A stretch of DNA of 36,403 nucleotides from Candidatus Sulfotelmatobacter sp. (GTDB taxonomy: Bacteria > Acidobacteriota > Terriglobia > Terriglobales > Acidobacteriaceae), in NCBI GenBank assembly GCA_030038255.1, contig JASHPH010000197.1:1-36403 (forward strand), given 5' to 3'. The notes beneath the pieces are model-generated. The model saw only the letters and a program-made list of their open reading frames with translations. It ran no database searches and was not told the origin of the DNA. The first letter of the stretch is position 1. Each line of letters starts with the position of its first letter. The position numbers and the translations under genes were made by a program. Shown piece after piece: positions 8,338 to 15,948 of the stretch.

Positions 8338-8438
8338 GTTACTTCCCATTCGTCCCCTACTTTATTGTTAAGATGCCGCTGGCGGACCTGCTGGATGCCG
8401 GGCCGCCCTTCCACCACGCCCTGGAGCTTGCTTACATT

Positions 8439-9161
8439 ATGGACACCGCACATCCTCTGACCGGACAGGTAGCCGTTGTCACCGGAGCGGGACGCGGCAT
8501 CGGCGCCGCCATCGCCCGCCAACTTGCCCATCTCGGCGCCACTACTGCGCTCTGCGGTCGCACCCAAGCCACGCTTGAGGCCACTGCGCGCGCCATCCTC
8601 GATGCCGGCGGCAAGGTTGAAATCATTCCCTGCGATGTCACCGTTTTGCATCAGCTCGAATACGCCGCCACGCGTCTGGAAAGCACTTTTGGGCGTCTCG
8701 ACATCCTCGTCAACAACGCCGGCATTGGCCGCTTCAGCGAGCCGCTTCACCAGCTTCTGCCCGACGACTGGGACCGCATCCTCAACACGAATCTCCGCGG
8801 CGTTTTCTTCGCCATCCGCGCCTTTGCCCCGATCATGATCCGCGCCGGTTCTGGGCACATCATCAACATTTCGTCGCTGGCGGGGAAAAATGCTCTGCCC
8901 AACGGCGCCGCCTACGCGGCTTCCAAGTGGGGACTGAATGGCTTGTCGTATTCTGTCGCCGAGGAACTGCGCGGCCACAACATTCGCGTCTCGGTCATCT
9001 GCCCCGGCTCAACCGAGACCGAACTAGGTCCACATGCCGGCCGAGACCCGAACAAAATGCTGCAGCCCGACGACATTGCGCACGCCGTCGCCATGCTCGT
9101 CACCCAGGCGCCGCAATCGTTTGTGAGTGAGATTCTGATTCGGCCGACCCAAAAGCCGTAG
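8439..9161 (+). CDS. Short-chain dehydrogenase/reductase, FabG-like
   Basis: A 240-residue classical SDR, an NAD(P)-dependent oxidoreductase. Visible motifs: dinucleotide-binding TGAGRGIG (15-22), NNAG (92-95), the catalytic Ser at 145/146 (ISSLAG), and YAASK with Tyr159 and Lys163. The sequence is close to 3-oxoacyl-ACP reductase-type members, but the substrate cannot be read from it, and no fatty-acid genes are adjacent. The start at 8439 (MDTAHPLTG) is preferred because it begins just before the Rossmann strand and has GGAG at 8423-8426; an upstream in-frame ATG at 8373 would add 22 residues of poor quality. It is divergent from the TPR gene. Confidence 0.9.
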   Translation: MDTAHPLTGQVAVVTGAGRGIGAAIARQLAHLGATTALCGRTQATLEATARAILDAGGKVEIIPCDVTVLHQLEYAATRLESTFGRLDILVNNAGIGRFSEPLHQLLPDDWDRILNTNLRGVFFAIRAFAPIMIRAGSGHIINISSLAGKNALPNGAAYAASKWGLNGLSYSVAEELRGHNIRVSVICPGSTETELGPHAGRDPNKMLQPDDIAHAVAMLVTQAPQSFVSEILIRPTQKP

Positions 9162-9168
9162 GTCTCAT

Positions 9169-9256
9169 GTAGGGACAGCCGCCCTTGGCTGTCCGGCGGA
9201 GGGAAGCACCGCTTTGATGCCGCTGGATTGGAAGGGGTGCGGCTTCCAGCCGCGCC
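9169..9256 (+). repeat. Palindromic repeats, family B plus a GCGGCT palindrome
   Basis: GTAGGGACAGCC and GGCTGTCC form a hairpin at 9173-9194, followed by a GCGGCT/AGCCGC palindrome at 9239-9253. The first part is the same unit seen inside the aminotransferase (11751) and at the end of the cytochrome b gene (31628). It lies between convergent genes. Confidence 0.75.
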
Positions 9257-9297
9257 GGGGGTTGGCCAAATCCCTTCAGGCGCTGAGGGAACAGACC

Positions 9298-9753
9298 TTA
9301 CTTCTTGAACAAATTCTCGAACGCCGCCCGCGCGTCACTCGGCCGCTGGCTGGCCGGCGTGGAAGTTTCCTTCTCCCGCGTCACGCGCATTTCATAAAAG
9401 GTGCATTCGTTTCGCTCATCCTTCTTCGCGATGCGCTCCTTCACCGGCTGCATGCACTCAAACCGGCTGCCGGGATCGAAGTACACGCACTGCTTGCAGG
9501 AATGCAGTTCAAAGCCGCACTTGGGACACTTGCCATCCGGGGTCATTCCCGCAAGTACGGCCCCGCACTGCGCGCAACGCGAGACCGCCCGCGTGCCGGG
9601 CAGATTCACCGGCCTCGGTCCCAGCGCGTGGTCCCACTTCGGCGGACCGCTCTTGCGTTCCGGCGGCGCCTTGCGCGGCTGTTCTCTCTGCGAATCCTTA
9701 TTCCGCGATTCCCAGTCGCGGTCCTGATATCCATGTTGACGATATTTCGCCAC
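9298..9753 (-). CDS. Double zinc-ribbon protein of unknown function
   Basis: A 151-residue soluble protein. The N-terminal ~55 residues are charged and Pro-rich. Then come CAQC (60-63) and CPKC (76-79), a typical zinc ribbon, and a second Cys set at 86, 89, 100 and 117 (CKQC, FEC, NEC) that probably binds a second metal ion. The C-terminus is charged and ends in FENLFKK. The GTG start at 9753 is chosen for the strong GGAGGAG five bases upstream; the frame remains open for 15 more codons without a better site. No specific family beyond zinc ribbon was recognised, and function is unknown. Confidence 0.8.
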   Translation of the reverse strand: MAKYRQHGYQDRDWESRNKDSQREQPRKAPPERKSGPPKWDHALGPRPVNLPGTRAVSRCAQCGAVLAGMTPDGKCPKCGFELHSCKQCVYFDPGSRFECMQPVKERIAKKDERNECTFYEMRVTREKETSTPASQRPSDARAAFENLFKK

Positions 9754-9824
9754 AGACTCCTCCCCAAGCCCGCGGCAGTATTGTGCTCCCGATCCCATCC
9801 GTGCGGCAAGTGCTACCGCGGTTT

Positions 9825-9867
9825 GTCATCCTGAGCGAGGCGGTTCTTGCCGAGTCGAAGGATCTGG
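9825..9867 (+). repeat. Dispersed intergenic repeat, family A
   Basis: GTCATCCTGAGCGAGG at the left and GAGTCGAAGGATCT at the right, the standard arrangement of this family. It lies between the zinc-ribbon gene and the hydrolase gene. Confidence 0.75.
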
Positions 9868-9984
9868 GCGAGCCGCGCGAAGCGTCGCGAGGCTTTTATT
9901 AAGAAAAGCCGCGATGCAATAATCGCGCGTTCGGCTCGCTTCCTGATTGTTCCTTCTACTCACCACGCCGTTTAAAATGAGAAG

Positions 9985-10617
9985 ATGATCCACGAAATCC
10001 TTCCCGTCGGCCCGCTGCAATGCAACTGCTCTATCATTGGCGACGAGGCCACACGCGAAGCGATGGTCATCGATCCCGGCGACGACATCGAAGAAATCCT
10101 CAAACTCATCCGCAAGCACAATCTCCAGGTCAAACAAATCGTCATCACCCACGCCCACATCGACCACGTCGGCGGTGCGATGAAACTCCGCGCCGCCACC
10201 GGCGCACCCATCCTGCTCAACCAGAACGATTACGCCCTGCTCAAAATGCTCGACGTGCAAGCCGCGTGGATCGGCATGCCAGGCCCGGGTAAGGTTGAAA
10301 TCGACCGCAGCGTTACGACTGGAGAAACCATTTCAGCCGGATCGCACACAGCGCAGATTCTGCACACGCCCGGCCACACCGAAGGCAGTATTTGTCTCTA
10401 TTTCGAACCAGAAAAGAAACTGATCGCCGGCGACACGCTCTTCGCCGGCTCCATCGGCCGCACCGACCTCCCCGGCGGCTCGACGCAGAAGATCATGCGC
10501 TCGCTGCACGACATAGTCCTGGCGCTGCCGGATGAAACGGTGGTCATCCCCGGCCACGGCGAGCTGACCACGATCGGCGAGGAACGCGAGACCAACCCGT
10601 TCCTCATAAGGCGCTAG
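9985..10617 (+). CDS. Metallo-beta-lactamase-fold hydrolase, glyoxalase II-like
   Basis: A 210-residue cytoplasmic metallo-hydrolase. The metal ligands are visible: HAHIDH (His56, His58, Asp60, His61), His131 in PGHTEG, Asp150 in AGDTLF and His191 in PGHGE. The compact size and the order of motifs fit the YcbL/GloB-like branch that hydrolyses thioesters such as hydroxyacyl-glutathione, but the exact substrate is not fixed by sequence. The ATG at 9985 has GAGAAG just upstream, and the product begins MIHEILPVGPLQCN as usual for the group. It lies alone between two repeat copies. Confidence 0.92.
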   Translation: MIHEILPVGPLQCNCSIIGDEATREAMVIDPGDDIEEILKLIRKHNLQVKQIVITHAHIDHVGGAMKLRAATGAPILLNQNDYALLKMLDVQAAWIGMPGPGKVEIDRSVTTGETISAGSHTAQILHTPGHTEGSICLYFEPEKKLIAGDTLFAGSIGRTDLPGGSTQKIMRSLHDIVLALPDETVVIPGHGELTTIGEERETNPFLIRR

Positions 10618-10644
10618 CGGCCCTCGTCTGCCTCCCACACCCCT

Positions 10645-10681
10645 GTCATCCTGAGCAACGGCCTGCCGTCGCGAGGGACCT
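10645..10681 (+). repeat. Dispersed intergenic repeat, family A (shortened copy)
   Basis: GTCATCCTGAGC (10645-10656) followed by a GTCGCGAGGGACCTT segment in place of the usual end. It follows the hydrolase gene. Confidence 0.65.
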
Positions 10682-10750
10682 TACGACACTCTGCACCAGA
10701 GACGCAGTCGGCCAGGCGTCTCCGCATTTTTCGAAGTAGAATCAAAGCGG

Positions 10751-11203
10751 ATGACGGCTTTTATCCGGAAGAACCCGTTTGCCACCACTGATCTGATTAC
10801 CGCCATTGATCCGAAGACGGAGATGATCAGACTCCTCTCCGAGCACGCGAGCAGCGTAGGATCACCCCTGAGTGACTCCGACCGGCAGCTTCTCGCCTCA
10901 GAAAATCCTGTTGTAGATGGGGCAACAGAAAGCCGACTGAGAGCATTGGTTTCAGGTGTAATCGCCAATCAAAAAGCAACTGGCCGGGATTCCGACCCAA
11001 AATCGTTCGTCAGCGCGGTCGAATGGGCGACCGACGGTGAATGGCCTTATGTTGCAGCACTCGCCGAAGCGGAGATTACGGGTGCACAAGTGGTTGAACG
11101 ATTCGAGCGGCGCGACTTCTCCGCATGGTGGCTGCTCCCCGGATGTCTGGTAATCATCGTGCTCATCGCCCTCATAGTTCTGCTAGCTCGTAAGCTGTTT
11201 TGA
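10751..11203 (+). CDS. Small tail-anchored membrane protein, unknown
   Basis: A 150-residue protein with a polar N-terminal domain of about 120 residues and one C-terminal hydrophobic segment (WWLLPGCLVIIVLIALIVLL) ending in ARKLF, the layout of a tail-anchored protein with its domain in the cytoplasm. The polar part contains no motif I recognise. The ATG at 10751 has a weak AAAGCGG upstream. The opposite-strand frame over this region is shorter and less protein-like. It converges on the aminotransferase gene with almost no gap (8 nt). Function unknown. Confidence 0.6.
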   Translation: MTAFIRKNPFATTDLITAIDPKTEMIRLLSEHASSVGSPLSDSDRQLLASENPVVDGATESRLRALVSGVIANQKATGRDSDPKSFVSAVEWATDGEWPYVAALAEAEITGAQVVERFERRDFSAWWLLPGCLVIIVLIALIVLLARKLF

Positions 11204-11211
11204 TCCCTCCT

Positions 11212-12612
11212 TCATTCAGCTATGTACGCCAGAAGTCTACTAATCCCCTCCCCAAACTCCACCTCCTCCCCAATCAAGCTCACCACCAAATACCCATCGC
11301 TCGGGAAATCGTAAAAATGCCCCGGATGCAGTAGCACTCGCTTCTCGCGCACCAACTCGATCGCCAACTCCTCATCCGACCGCGTCATCGGAACGCGCAG
11401 CACCGCATACCATCCACCTTCCACTTCCAGCCGCTGACAAGCCTTCTTCCCCGCCAGTTGCCGATCGAGCTCGACGAGATTTTTTTCAACCCGCTCAAGT
11501 AATTGCTCTTGAATACTTTTTCTTTGCGCCAGCAGCGTCGGCACCGCCCACTGGACCGGCGCATTCATTGACAGATACGTATCAGCAATCACCTCCAGCC
11601 GCGCCATCGCCGCCGCAACTTGATCCTCCGGCCCGTTGGTCACGATCCACGCCACCTTCATCTGCGGCAGCGCCGCAATCTTCGACAGCCCACTCAGCGT
11701 AAACGTCAGCACCTCACGGTTGGCAGCAAAACTCGCGTGTTGCGCGGAATATGTAGGGACAGCCGCCCCCGGCTGTCCGGTCGAGCGAAGCTCGACGGTG
11801 CCGGATGCTTCACGAGAAGGCTTTGGGAGGGGCACGGCTTCAGCCGTGCCGTTAAGCGCCAGAGATCCCGGCTTTAGCCCCTGAGGGACTCGTTGTTGAG
11901 CAGGAGATGCCGTCGAGCTTCGCTCGACCGGGCGGACCAATGGGTCCGCCCCTACATGGACATTGCCGGCACCCGCGGCCGAATCCAACCCATAATCCAG
12001 AAACACCTCATCCACAATCAGCGCCAGCCCGCGCTCGCGGCAAAACGCATTCAGCAACTCCACTTCCCCCGCCTTCACATAAGACCCCGTCGGGTTATTC
12101 GGATGCACCACCACCACGCCCCGCGTTCGCCCCGTCACGGCCCGTTCCAGCGAGTGAAAATCCATCTGCCACCCGTGGTCGTAAATCAGCGGATACGGCA
12201 CCAGCTTCACATCCTGCAAATCCGCGAGAAACTCGAACAGCGGATAACTCGGCTTCGGCACCAGCAACTCATCGCCCGCGTTGCACAGCAGGCGAAACAC
12301 GTACGAGTACCCCTCGCTCGTGCTCGTCGTCAGCACAATCCGCTCCGGGTCAACGTCAGCTCCATGATCCGACCGGTAGTACGCCGCCACTTCCTTGCGC
12401 GCCTGCAACAATCCCTTGGCCTGCGCATCGTAATCAAGCGACCGCGGAGAGCTTAACGCCGCCAGGATCGCCTGTGAGTCGTACTCCAGACCCACGCGGG
12501 TCGGATTCGACGCCGTCAGGTCGAGAATCTTCCCGCCCGCCGCGCGCACCTCCTCCACGGCCTGCGTGAAACGGTTCTTCGCCAGCTTCCAGTTCGTGCG
12601 GTCAGAGAACAT
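11212..12612 (-). CDS. PLP-dependent class I/II aminotransferase with repeat-derived insert
   Basis: A 466-residue fold-type I aminotransferase. Visible features: SNPTRVGLEY near the N-terminus, TTSTSEGYSYVFRLL (about 95-109), the HPNNPTGS loop (170-177), the DEVFLDY strand with the cofactor-contacting Asp201, and SGLSK with the PLP-binding Lys311. The substrate is unknown. Homologues of this type have about 390 residues; the excess is a block at about 212-292, between DEVFLDYGLD and SFAANREVLTFTLSG, encoded by palindromic repeats (see 11751-11957). The start at 12612 (MFSDRTNW) is chosen because the 36 upstream codons come from another repeat and from sequence without protein character; the Shine-Dalgarno is weak (GGGGA). 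The rest of the reading frame is intact. Confidence 0.88.
   Translation of the reverse strand: MFSDRTNWKLAKNRFTQAVEEVRAAGGKILDLTASNPTRVGLEYDSQAILAALSSPRSLDYDAQAKGLLQARKEVAAYYRSDHGADVDPERIVLTTSTSEGYSYVFRLLCNAGDELLVPKPSYPLFEFLADLQDVKLVPYPLIYDHGWQMDFHSLERAVTGRTRGVVVVHPNNPTGSYVKAGEVELLNAFCRERGLALIVDEVFLDYGLDSAAGAGNVHVGADPLVRPVERSSTASPAQQRVPQGLKPGSLALNGTAEAVPLPKPSREASGTVELRSTGQPGAAVPTYSAQHASFAANREVLTFTLSGLSKIAALPQMKVAWIVTNGPEDQVAAAMARLEVIADTYLSMNAPVQWAVPTLLAQRKSIQEQLLERVEKNLVELDRQLAGKKACQRLEVEGGWYAVLRVPMTRSDEELAIELVREKRVLLHPGHFYDFPSDGYLVVSLIGEEVEFGEGISRLLAYIAE
11751..11957. repeat. 207-bp composite palindromic element inside the aminotransferase gene
   Basis: Bounded by ATGTAGGG (11751-11758) and its complement CCCTACAT (11950-11957). 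Inward from each end lies a hairpin (GGACAGCC/GGCTGTCC at 11757-11778; GGGCGGACC/GGTCCGCCC at 11930-11951) and then GTCGAG/CTCGAC palindromes (11780-11796; 11912-11928) in mirror order. The middle contains GGCACGGCTTCAGCCGTGCC (11831-11850). The length is exactly 69 codons without an in-frame stop. Related units occur between genes elsewhere in the window. Confidence 0.85.
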
Positions 12613-12749
12613 CAGAAGAGTCCCCACAGCATCGCTGCGTTGATGGAATTCTACGTGACAGACGAGTAAGTAATGCAGTGTGATCAGGAAGCGAGCCAAA
12701 CGCGCGTTCTTGCGTCGCAAGAATCGCGACGCTTCGCGCGGCTCGCTCA

Positions 12750-12787
12750 GATCCTTCGCTGCGCACAGGACGCTTGGTCAGGATGAC
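12750..12787 (-). repeat. Dispersed intergenic repeat, family A (reverse orientation)
   Basis: Reads GATCCTTCG ... GGTCAGGATGAC on the plus strand, the reverse of the family consensus. The open frame upstream of the aminotransferase start runs close to it. The surrounding 12613-12883 holds no gene. Confidence 0.65.
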
Positions 12788-12839
12788 AAGCAAGCACTCA
12801 ACTCCCGATGAGTGAAGAAACCCACCGCGCAAAAGAATA

Positions 12840-12860
12840 AGCCGTCCCACCGGGACGGCT
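12840..12860 (-). terminator. Rho-independent terminator of the GH20-domain gene
   Basis: A perfect 9-bp stem AGCCGTCCC / GGGACGGCT with a 3-base loop, followed on the minus strand by TATTCTTTTG. It lies 23 bp after the stop of the leftward gene at 12884. Confidence 0.82.
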
Positions 12861-12883
12861 GCATCTGCTCCTCAGCCCGCTGC

Positions 12884-13507
12884 CTATTCTTGCGGGCCTC
12901 GCATATTCTTCAGACTTTCCGGCAGCGTTTCGCGGGTCAAATCCTGTTGCGCATTCTTGTCCTGGGAGGGCCAGTCGCGAATCTCGACCGCAGGGCACAC
13001 CAGGCCCTTGCCGGTCTGCCGCAACAATTGCCGCAACGTCTGCACGCCATAAAATATTCCTTGCCCCGTTTTCGCTGCGACGATGAGATGTTCTCTGTCG
13101 GAGAACAGCAGGTACCCGTCTTCACCCACAGACGCATCAGCCTTCAGCCCGTTCCTCGCCAGGAAGCGGCGCACCCGTTTGTCGTCCAGACGAGCCAGCA
13201 CAATCGCGCCGCTGGCCGCTTTATTCGTGGGCTTCTCGCCGATAATGTCGAGCTCCAACCCGGATTGATCCGCAATCTGCTCGACCAGCGTTTCTGCTGC
13301 GATGCGATCCTCGGTCTGATGCCCGAACTGCACCAGAATCTTGGTCCCGGGCTTCACGCGAAACCCGCCTTCGCGCAACTGGACTTCCTTCGGTGCCGGC
13401 TCCAGGCGCAACGGAGGTGTGCTATTGGAATCGAGCGCCCACACTCCTGCCGCGCAGAGCAGAAACAAAACACCCGCCGACACCACTCGCATTGGCCGCT
13501 GTTTCAT
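12884..13507 (-). CDS. Secreted orphan GH20-type N-terminal domain protein
   Basis: A 207-residue exported protein. It starts MKQRPMRVVSAGVLFLLCAA, a signal peptide with cleavage probably after WAL. The mature part matches the non-catalytic domain that precedes the barrel in family 20 beta-hexosaminidases and related GH84-type enzymes: an LRLEPAPKEVQLREGGFRV opening, an AAETLVEQIADQSG helix, and GIFYGVQTLRQLL near the end. It stops soon after VEIRDWPSQD, where the catalytic barrel normally begins, so no DE catalytic pair is present. A terminator follows after 23 bp. It lies 104 bp downstream of the dehydrogenase gene and is probably co-transcribed. It may bind glycans, or be the remnant of a hexosaminidase. 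Confidence 0.75.
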   Translation of the reverse strand: MKQRPMRVVSAGVLFLLCAAGVWALDSNSTPPLRLEPAPKEVQLREGGFRVKPGTKILVQFGHQTEDRIAAETLVEQIADQSGLELDIIGEKPTNKAASGAIVLARLDDKRVRRFLARNGLKADASVGEDGYLLFSDREHLIVAAKTGQGIFYGVQTLRQLLRQTGKGLVCPAVEIRDWPSQDKNAQQDLTRETLPESLKNMRGPQE

Positions 13508-13611
13508 TCGAAATCCCCGGACCAAAAAGGAAGACCAGAAACCCAAGCCCATATTGTAACCGCAAATGGCGCCACTCAAGCCACGAATTATCTCCCGCCG
13601 CCTCAAGGAGA

Positions 13612-14721
13612 TCACTTCGCGAAAGCCTCTTTGTTCACCACGTAGGGCATCTTCGTGACGTCCCCACCGTAGTTGCCTTCGAGCACGTCAATCAGTCCCT
13701 GGACGCACCGACCCGCCATCCCTTTGTCCGGATCGGTCGAGAGCCGGGTAATGCGGGCCGCGCTGGCAAAATGCGGCATAAGACGGCATCGGTCGGCGAT
13801 GGCCGGATCGAGCAGTGGAGAATCCATCGGCAGCGGCTCCTGCTCATAGACGTCGAGCGCCGCACCGGCAATCCAGTTCTCCCGCAGTGCCAGTGCCAGC
13901 GCGGCCTCATCCACGACCGGCCCCCGTGAGCTGTTCACCAGATATGCGGTAGCCTTCATGAGGCTTAAAGTTTGCTCGTTGAATAGATGATACGTGGGCG
14001 TGGCGCTCTCGCCCGGCCGCAACAGCGGCACATGCACGCTGACGAAGTCTGCTTCCCGCAGTGCCTGTTCAAACGGCACGTACTTGATCCACGCCTTTTC
14101 TTTCACCAGCCCGCGGGCATGGCGGAGATCGTTGATCTCCTGAATCGTCTTGACGAACGCGTGATTCTCATACGCCGGGTCGTAGCAGAGAACGTTCATG
14201 TCGAACCCGGAAGCTTTCTTGATGAATGCCAGCCCGATGCGCCCCGTTCCAATCACGGCCACGGTCTTGCCCGTGACCTCGTCGCCCAGGAACGGCAGAT
14301 ACGGGTGCCAGTAGCCCCACTGGTTCTCGCGTGTCAGGCGCTCTGCCGACCACATTTTTCGCGCCAGCATCGCCATCATCAAGAATGCGAACTCGGCGGT
14401 CGCTTCCGTGAGCACGTCAGCCGTGTGCGTGAATGGAACTTTGTAGCGGTTGGCGTCGGCACGATTAATGTTGTCGAAGCCCACCGCAATCTGTGCCACG
14501 ACTTTCAGCTTGCCCTTCCCAGCTTCAAACACCTCGGCGTCAATCGGGTCGCGCAGAGTCGTGATCAATCCGTCAATCCCGCCCTTCACCTTCTCGATGA
14601 TCAGGCTCTTCGGCGGGGCTTCGGGATGCGGATACACCTCGACCTCATAACCGCGCTTGCGCAGCAGGTCAATGGTTTCTCCAATGTCGCAGGTGGCAAA
14701 GACGCGAAATTTCTTGTCCAT
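13612..14721 (-). CDS. D-2-hydroxyacid dehydrogenase (glycerate/glyoxylate reductase-like)
   Basis: A 369-residue NAD(P)-dependent dehydrogenase. The substrate domain begins MDKKFRVFATCDIGET. Then follow the QIAVGFDNIN segment (78-87), the Rossmann motif GTGRIG (158-163), and catalytic Arg266 (NSSRG), Glu near 295 (DVYEQEP) and His317 (PHFAS). It is longer than the usual ~320 residues because of a segment at about 184-215 (the ENHAFVKTIQEINDL region) and a C-terminal extension. Reduction of glyoxylate or hydroxypyruvate is the likely chemistry; the sequence does not fix it. The start at 14721 matches the family N-terminus; no strong Shine-Dalgarno is visible, and 109 extra upstream codons lack protein character. 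Confidence 0.9.
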   Translation of the reverse strand: MDKKFRVFATCDIGETIDLLRKRGYEVEVYPHPEAPPKSLIIEKVKGGIDGLITTLRDPIDAEVFEAGKGKLKVVAQIAVGFDNINRADANRYKVPFTHTADVLTEATAEFAFLMMAMLARKMWSAERLTRENQWGYWHPYLPFLGDEVTGKTVAVIGTGRIGLAFIKKASGFDMNVLCYDPAYENHAFVKTIQEINDLRHARGLVKEKAWIKYVPFEQALREADFVSVHVPLLRPGESATPTYHLFNEQTLSLMKATAYLVNSSRGPVVDEAALALALRENWIAGAALDVYEQEPLPMDSPLLDPAIADRCRLMPHFASAARITRLSTDPDKGMAGRCVQGLIDVLEGNYGGDVTKMPYVVNKEAFAK

Positions 14722-14883
14722 AAGGTCGTTGGACTGCAGTCGTAAGGATGGATCAAAATGCGACGCGGCATTGCCCCACCGCACGCGGCCTCTCGAAAAT
14801 ACCACATGCGTTGACCATTTGAAGGCGGACCGGGGTCGACTGCGGTTGCAAAAATCTAACCCTGACGGATTAGCCCCTTTGAC

Positions 14884-14910
14884 GCGCGATTTTGACATCG
14901 TCAAACGCGC
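14884..14910. promoter_or_regulatory. Interrupted palindrome in the dehydrogenase/peptidase divergent region
   Basis: TTTGAC-ATC-GTCAAA (14891-14905) is perfect and is flanked by GCGCG and CGCGC, so that almost 27 bp are symmetrical. A TAAAAT hexamer (14920-14925) follows on the way to the peptidase gene. It resembles an operator for a dimeric regulator; the regulator is unknown. Confidence 0.45.
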
Positions 14911-14980
14911 ATTTGCGGGTAAAATTTCGCGATTCCGGGCTCGTGGGTTCTCAGCCCGGCTAAAGACAATGGGAGGATTT

Positions 14981-15781
14981 ATGTTCTTCAAGCGGCTCGG
15001 AATTTTGGCAGCGCTCGCCGTTATGCCTGCCTTTGCCCAAGTACCCAACTCGCCCGTCGCCCTGACAACAGATGAAGTGTTATCGCCGATTCAGCACGCA
15101 CCCATGCGACTTCACGAAGTCCCCACTACGAACGGCTCGGTGACCAGCGAAAACTGGAGCGGCTACGCCGTCACCGGTTCTGACTTCACCAATGCCGAGG
15201 GATCTTGGGTCGTGCCCGCGGTGAACTGTACAAAAACTCCGAACAGCTACTCCGCCTTCTGGGTAGGCATCGACGGCTACTCTTCCACCACGGTCGAACA
15301 AACCGGAACCATTTCCTTCTGCTCCGGCACAACTGCCGCGTACTACGCGTGGTACGAGTTCTATCCAAACCCTTCCTTTGACATCACCGCCGTCCCCGTG
15401 GCCCCGGGCGACAAAATGTCGGCGAGTGTCACTTTCAACGGCACGGAGTTCACGACCACAATTACTAACGAGACCACCGGAAAGCACTTCAGCAAGAGCG
15501 CGAAGGTCAAGGGGGCCAAACGCTCTTCGGCCGAGTGGATTGCCGAGGCACCCTGCTGCACGACCTCCGGCGGGATCCTGCCCCTCTCCGATTTCGGTAC
15601 CGGCTCCTTTGGCGATGACTATACCGATATCGCGAACACCAACTACGCCACGGACAGCTCTGTGACCGGTCCCATCAGCGACTTCGGCGCCGGAGTGGAA
15701 GAAATCACCATGGTCAGCAGCAAGGGCGTGACGGAGGCCGTTCCAACGAGCCTCTCCACAGATGGCTCAGCTTCCAGGTGA
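14981..15781 (+). CDS. Secreted peptidase G1 (eqolisin-type glutamic peptidase)
   Basis: A 266-residue exported protein. It has a signal peptide (MFFKRLGILAALAVMPAFAQ) and a short propeptide-like stretch, then the G1 beta-sandwich: NWSGYAVTGSDFTNAEGSWVVP (given in two parts, 58-67 and 68-79), SAFWVGIDGY (91-100), VEQTG with the catalytic Gln107, and AEWIAEAP (184-191) that holds the catalytic Glu. This Gln/Glu pair defines the family, which acts at acid pH and is best known from fungi. Cys residues at 83 and 114, and 192/193, could form disulfides. The start at 14981 has GGGAGG at 14971-14976. It is a single-gene unit with a hairpin terminator at 15827. An extracellular scavenging role in acidic soil is inferred. 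Confidence 0.9.
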   Translation: MFFKRLGILAALAVMPAFAQVPNSPVALTTDEVLSPIQHAPMRLHEVPTTNGSVTSENWSGYAVTGSDFTNAEGSWVVPAVNCTKTPNSYSAFWVGIDGYSSTTVEQTGTISFCSGTTAAYYAWYEFYPNPSFDITAVPVAPGDKMSASVTFNGTEFTTTITNETTGKHFSKSAKVKGAKRSSAEWIAEAPCCTTSGGILPLSDFGTGSFGDDYTDIANTNYATDSSVTGPISDFGAGVEEITMVSSKGVTEAVPTSLSTDGSASR

Positions 15782-15826
15782 CCTGGAAGGCGAAGTAGAG
15801 TCAGGAAAGTCGAAGTAGAGTAGGGC

Positions 15827-15851
15827 AAGGGCGGCTTTTCGAGCCGCCCTT
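15827..15851 (+). terminator. Hairpin terminator after the G1 peptidase
   Basis: A perfect 10-bp stem AAGGGCGGCT / AGCCGCCCTT with a 5-base loop TTTCG. The T-tract after it is poor (CGTGTTCC). Two direct copies of CGAAGTAGAGT (15791 and 15811) lie just before it. Confidence 0.65.
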
Positions 15852-15948
15852 CGTGTTCCGTGCAAGGCAATAGCCTCACAGCCCTGTTTCAACGGTGGTG
15901 CTACAATTCCCCCGTAAGCGACTCCTGACTCTACATTAGGAGGTTCCC

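Noticed and set aside
8119-8349. A 77-codon extension of the TPR protein
   Set aside because: It would put non-protein-like sequence before a clear signal peptide and covers the structured leader and promoter.
12613-12720. A 36-codon upstream extension of the aminotransferase
   Set aside because: The extra residues start in sequence next to a dispersed repeat and lie before the family's normal N-terminus.
13393-13929. A rightward 178-codon frame over the dehydrogenase and GH20-domain genes
   Set aside because: It crosses two supported genes on the other strand and has no start signal or domain.
14722-15048. A 109-codon extension of the D-2-hydroxyacid dehydrogenase
   Set aside because: It would overlap the divergent peptidase gene and its control region; MDKKFRVFATCD is the normal family start.
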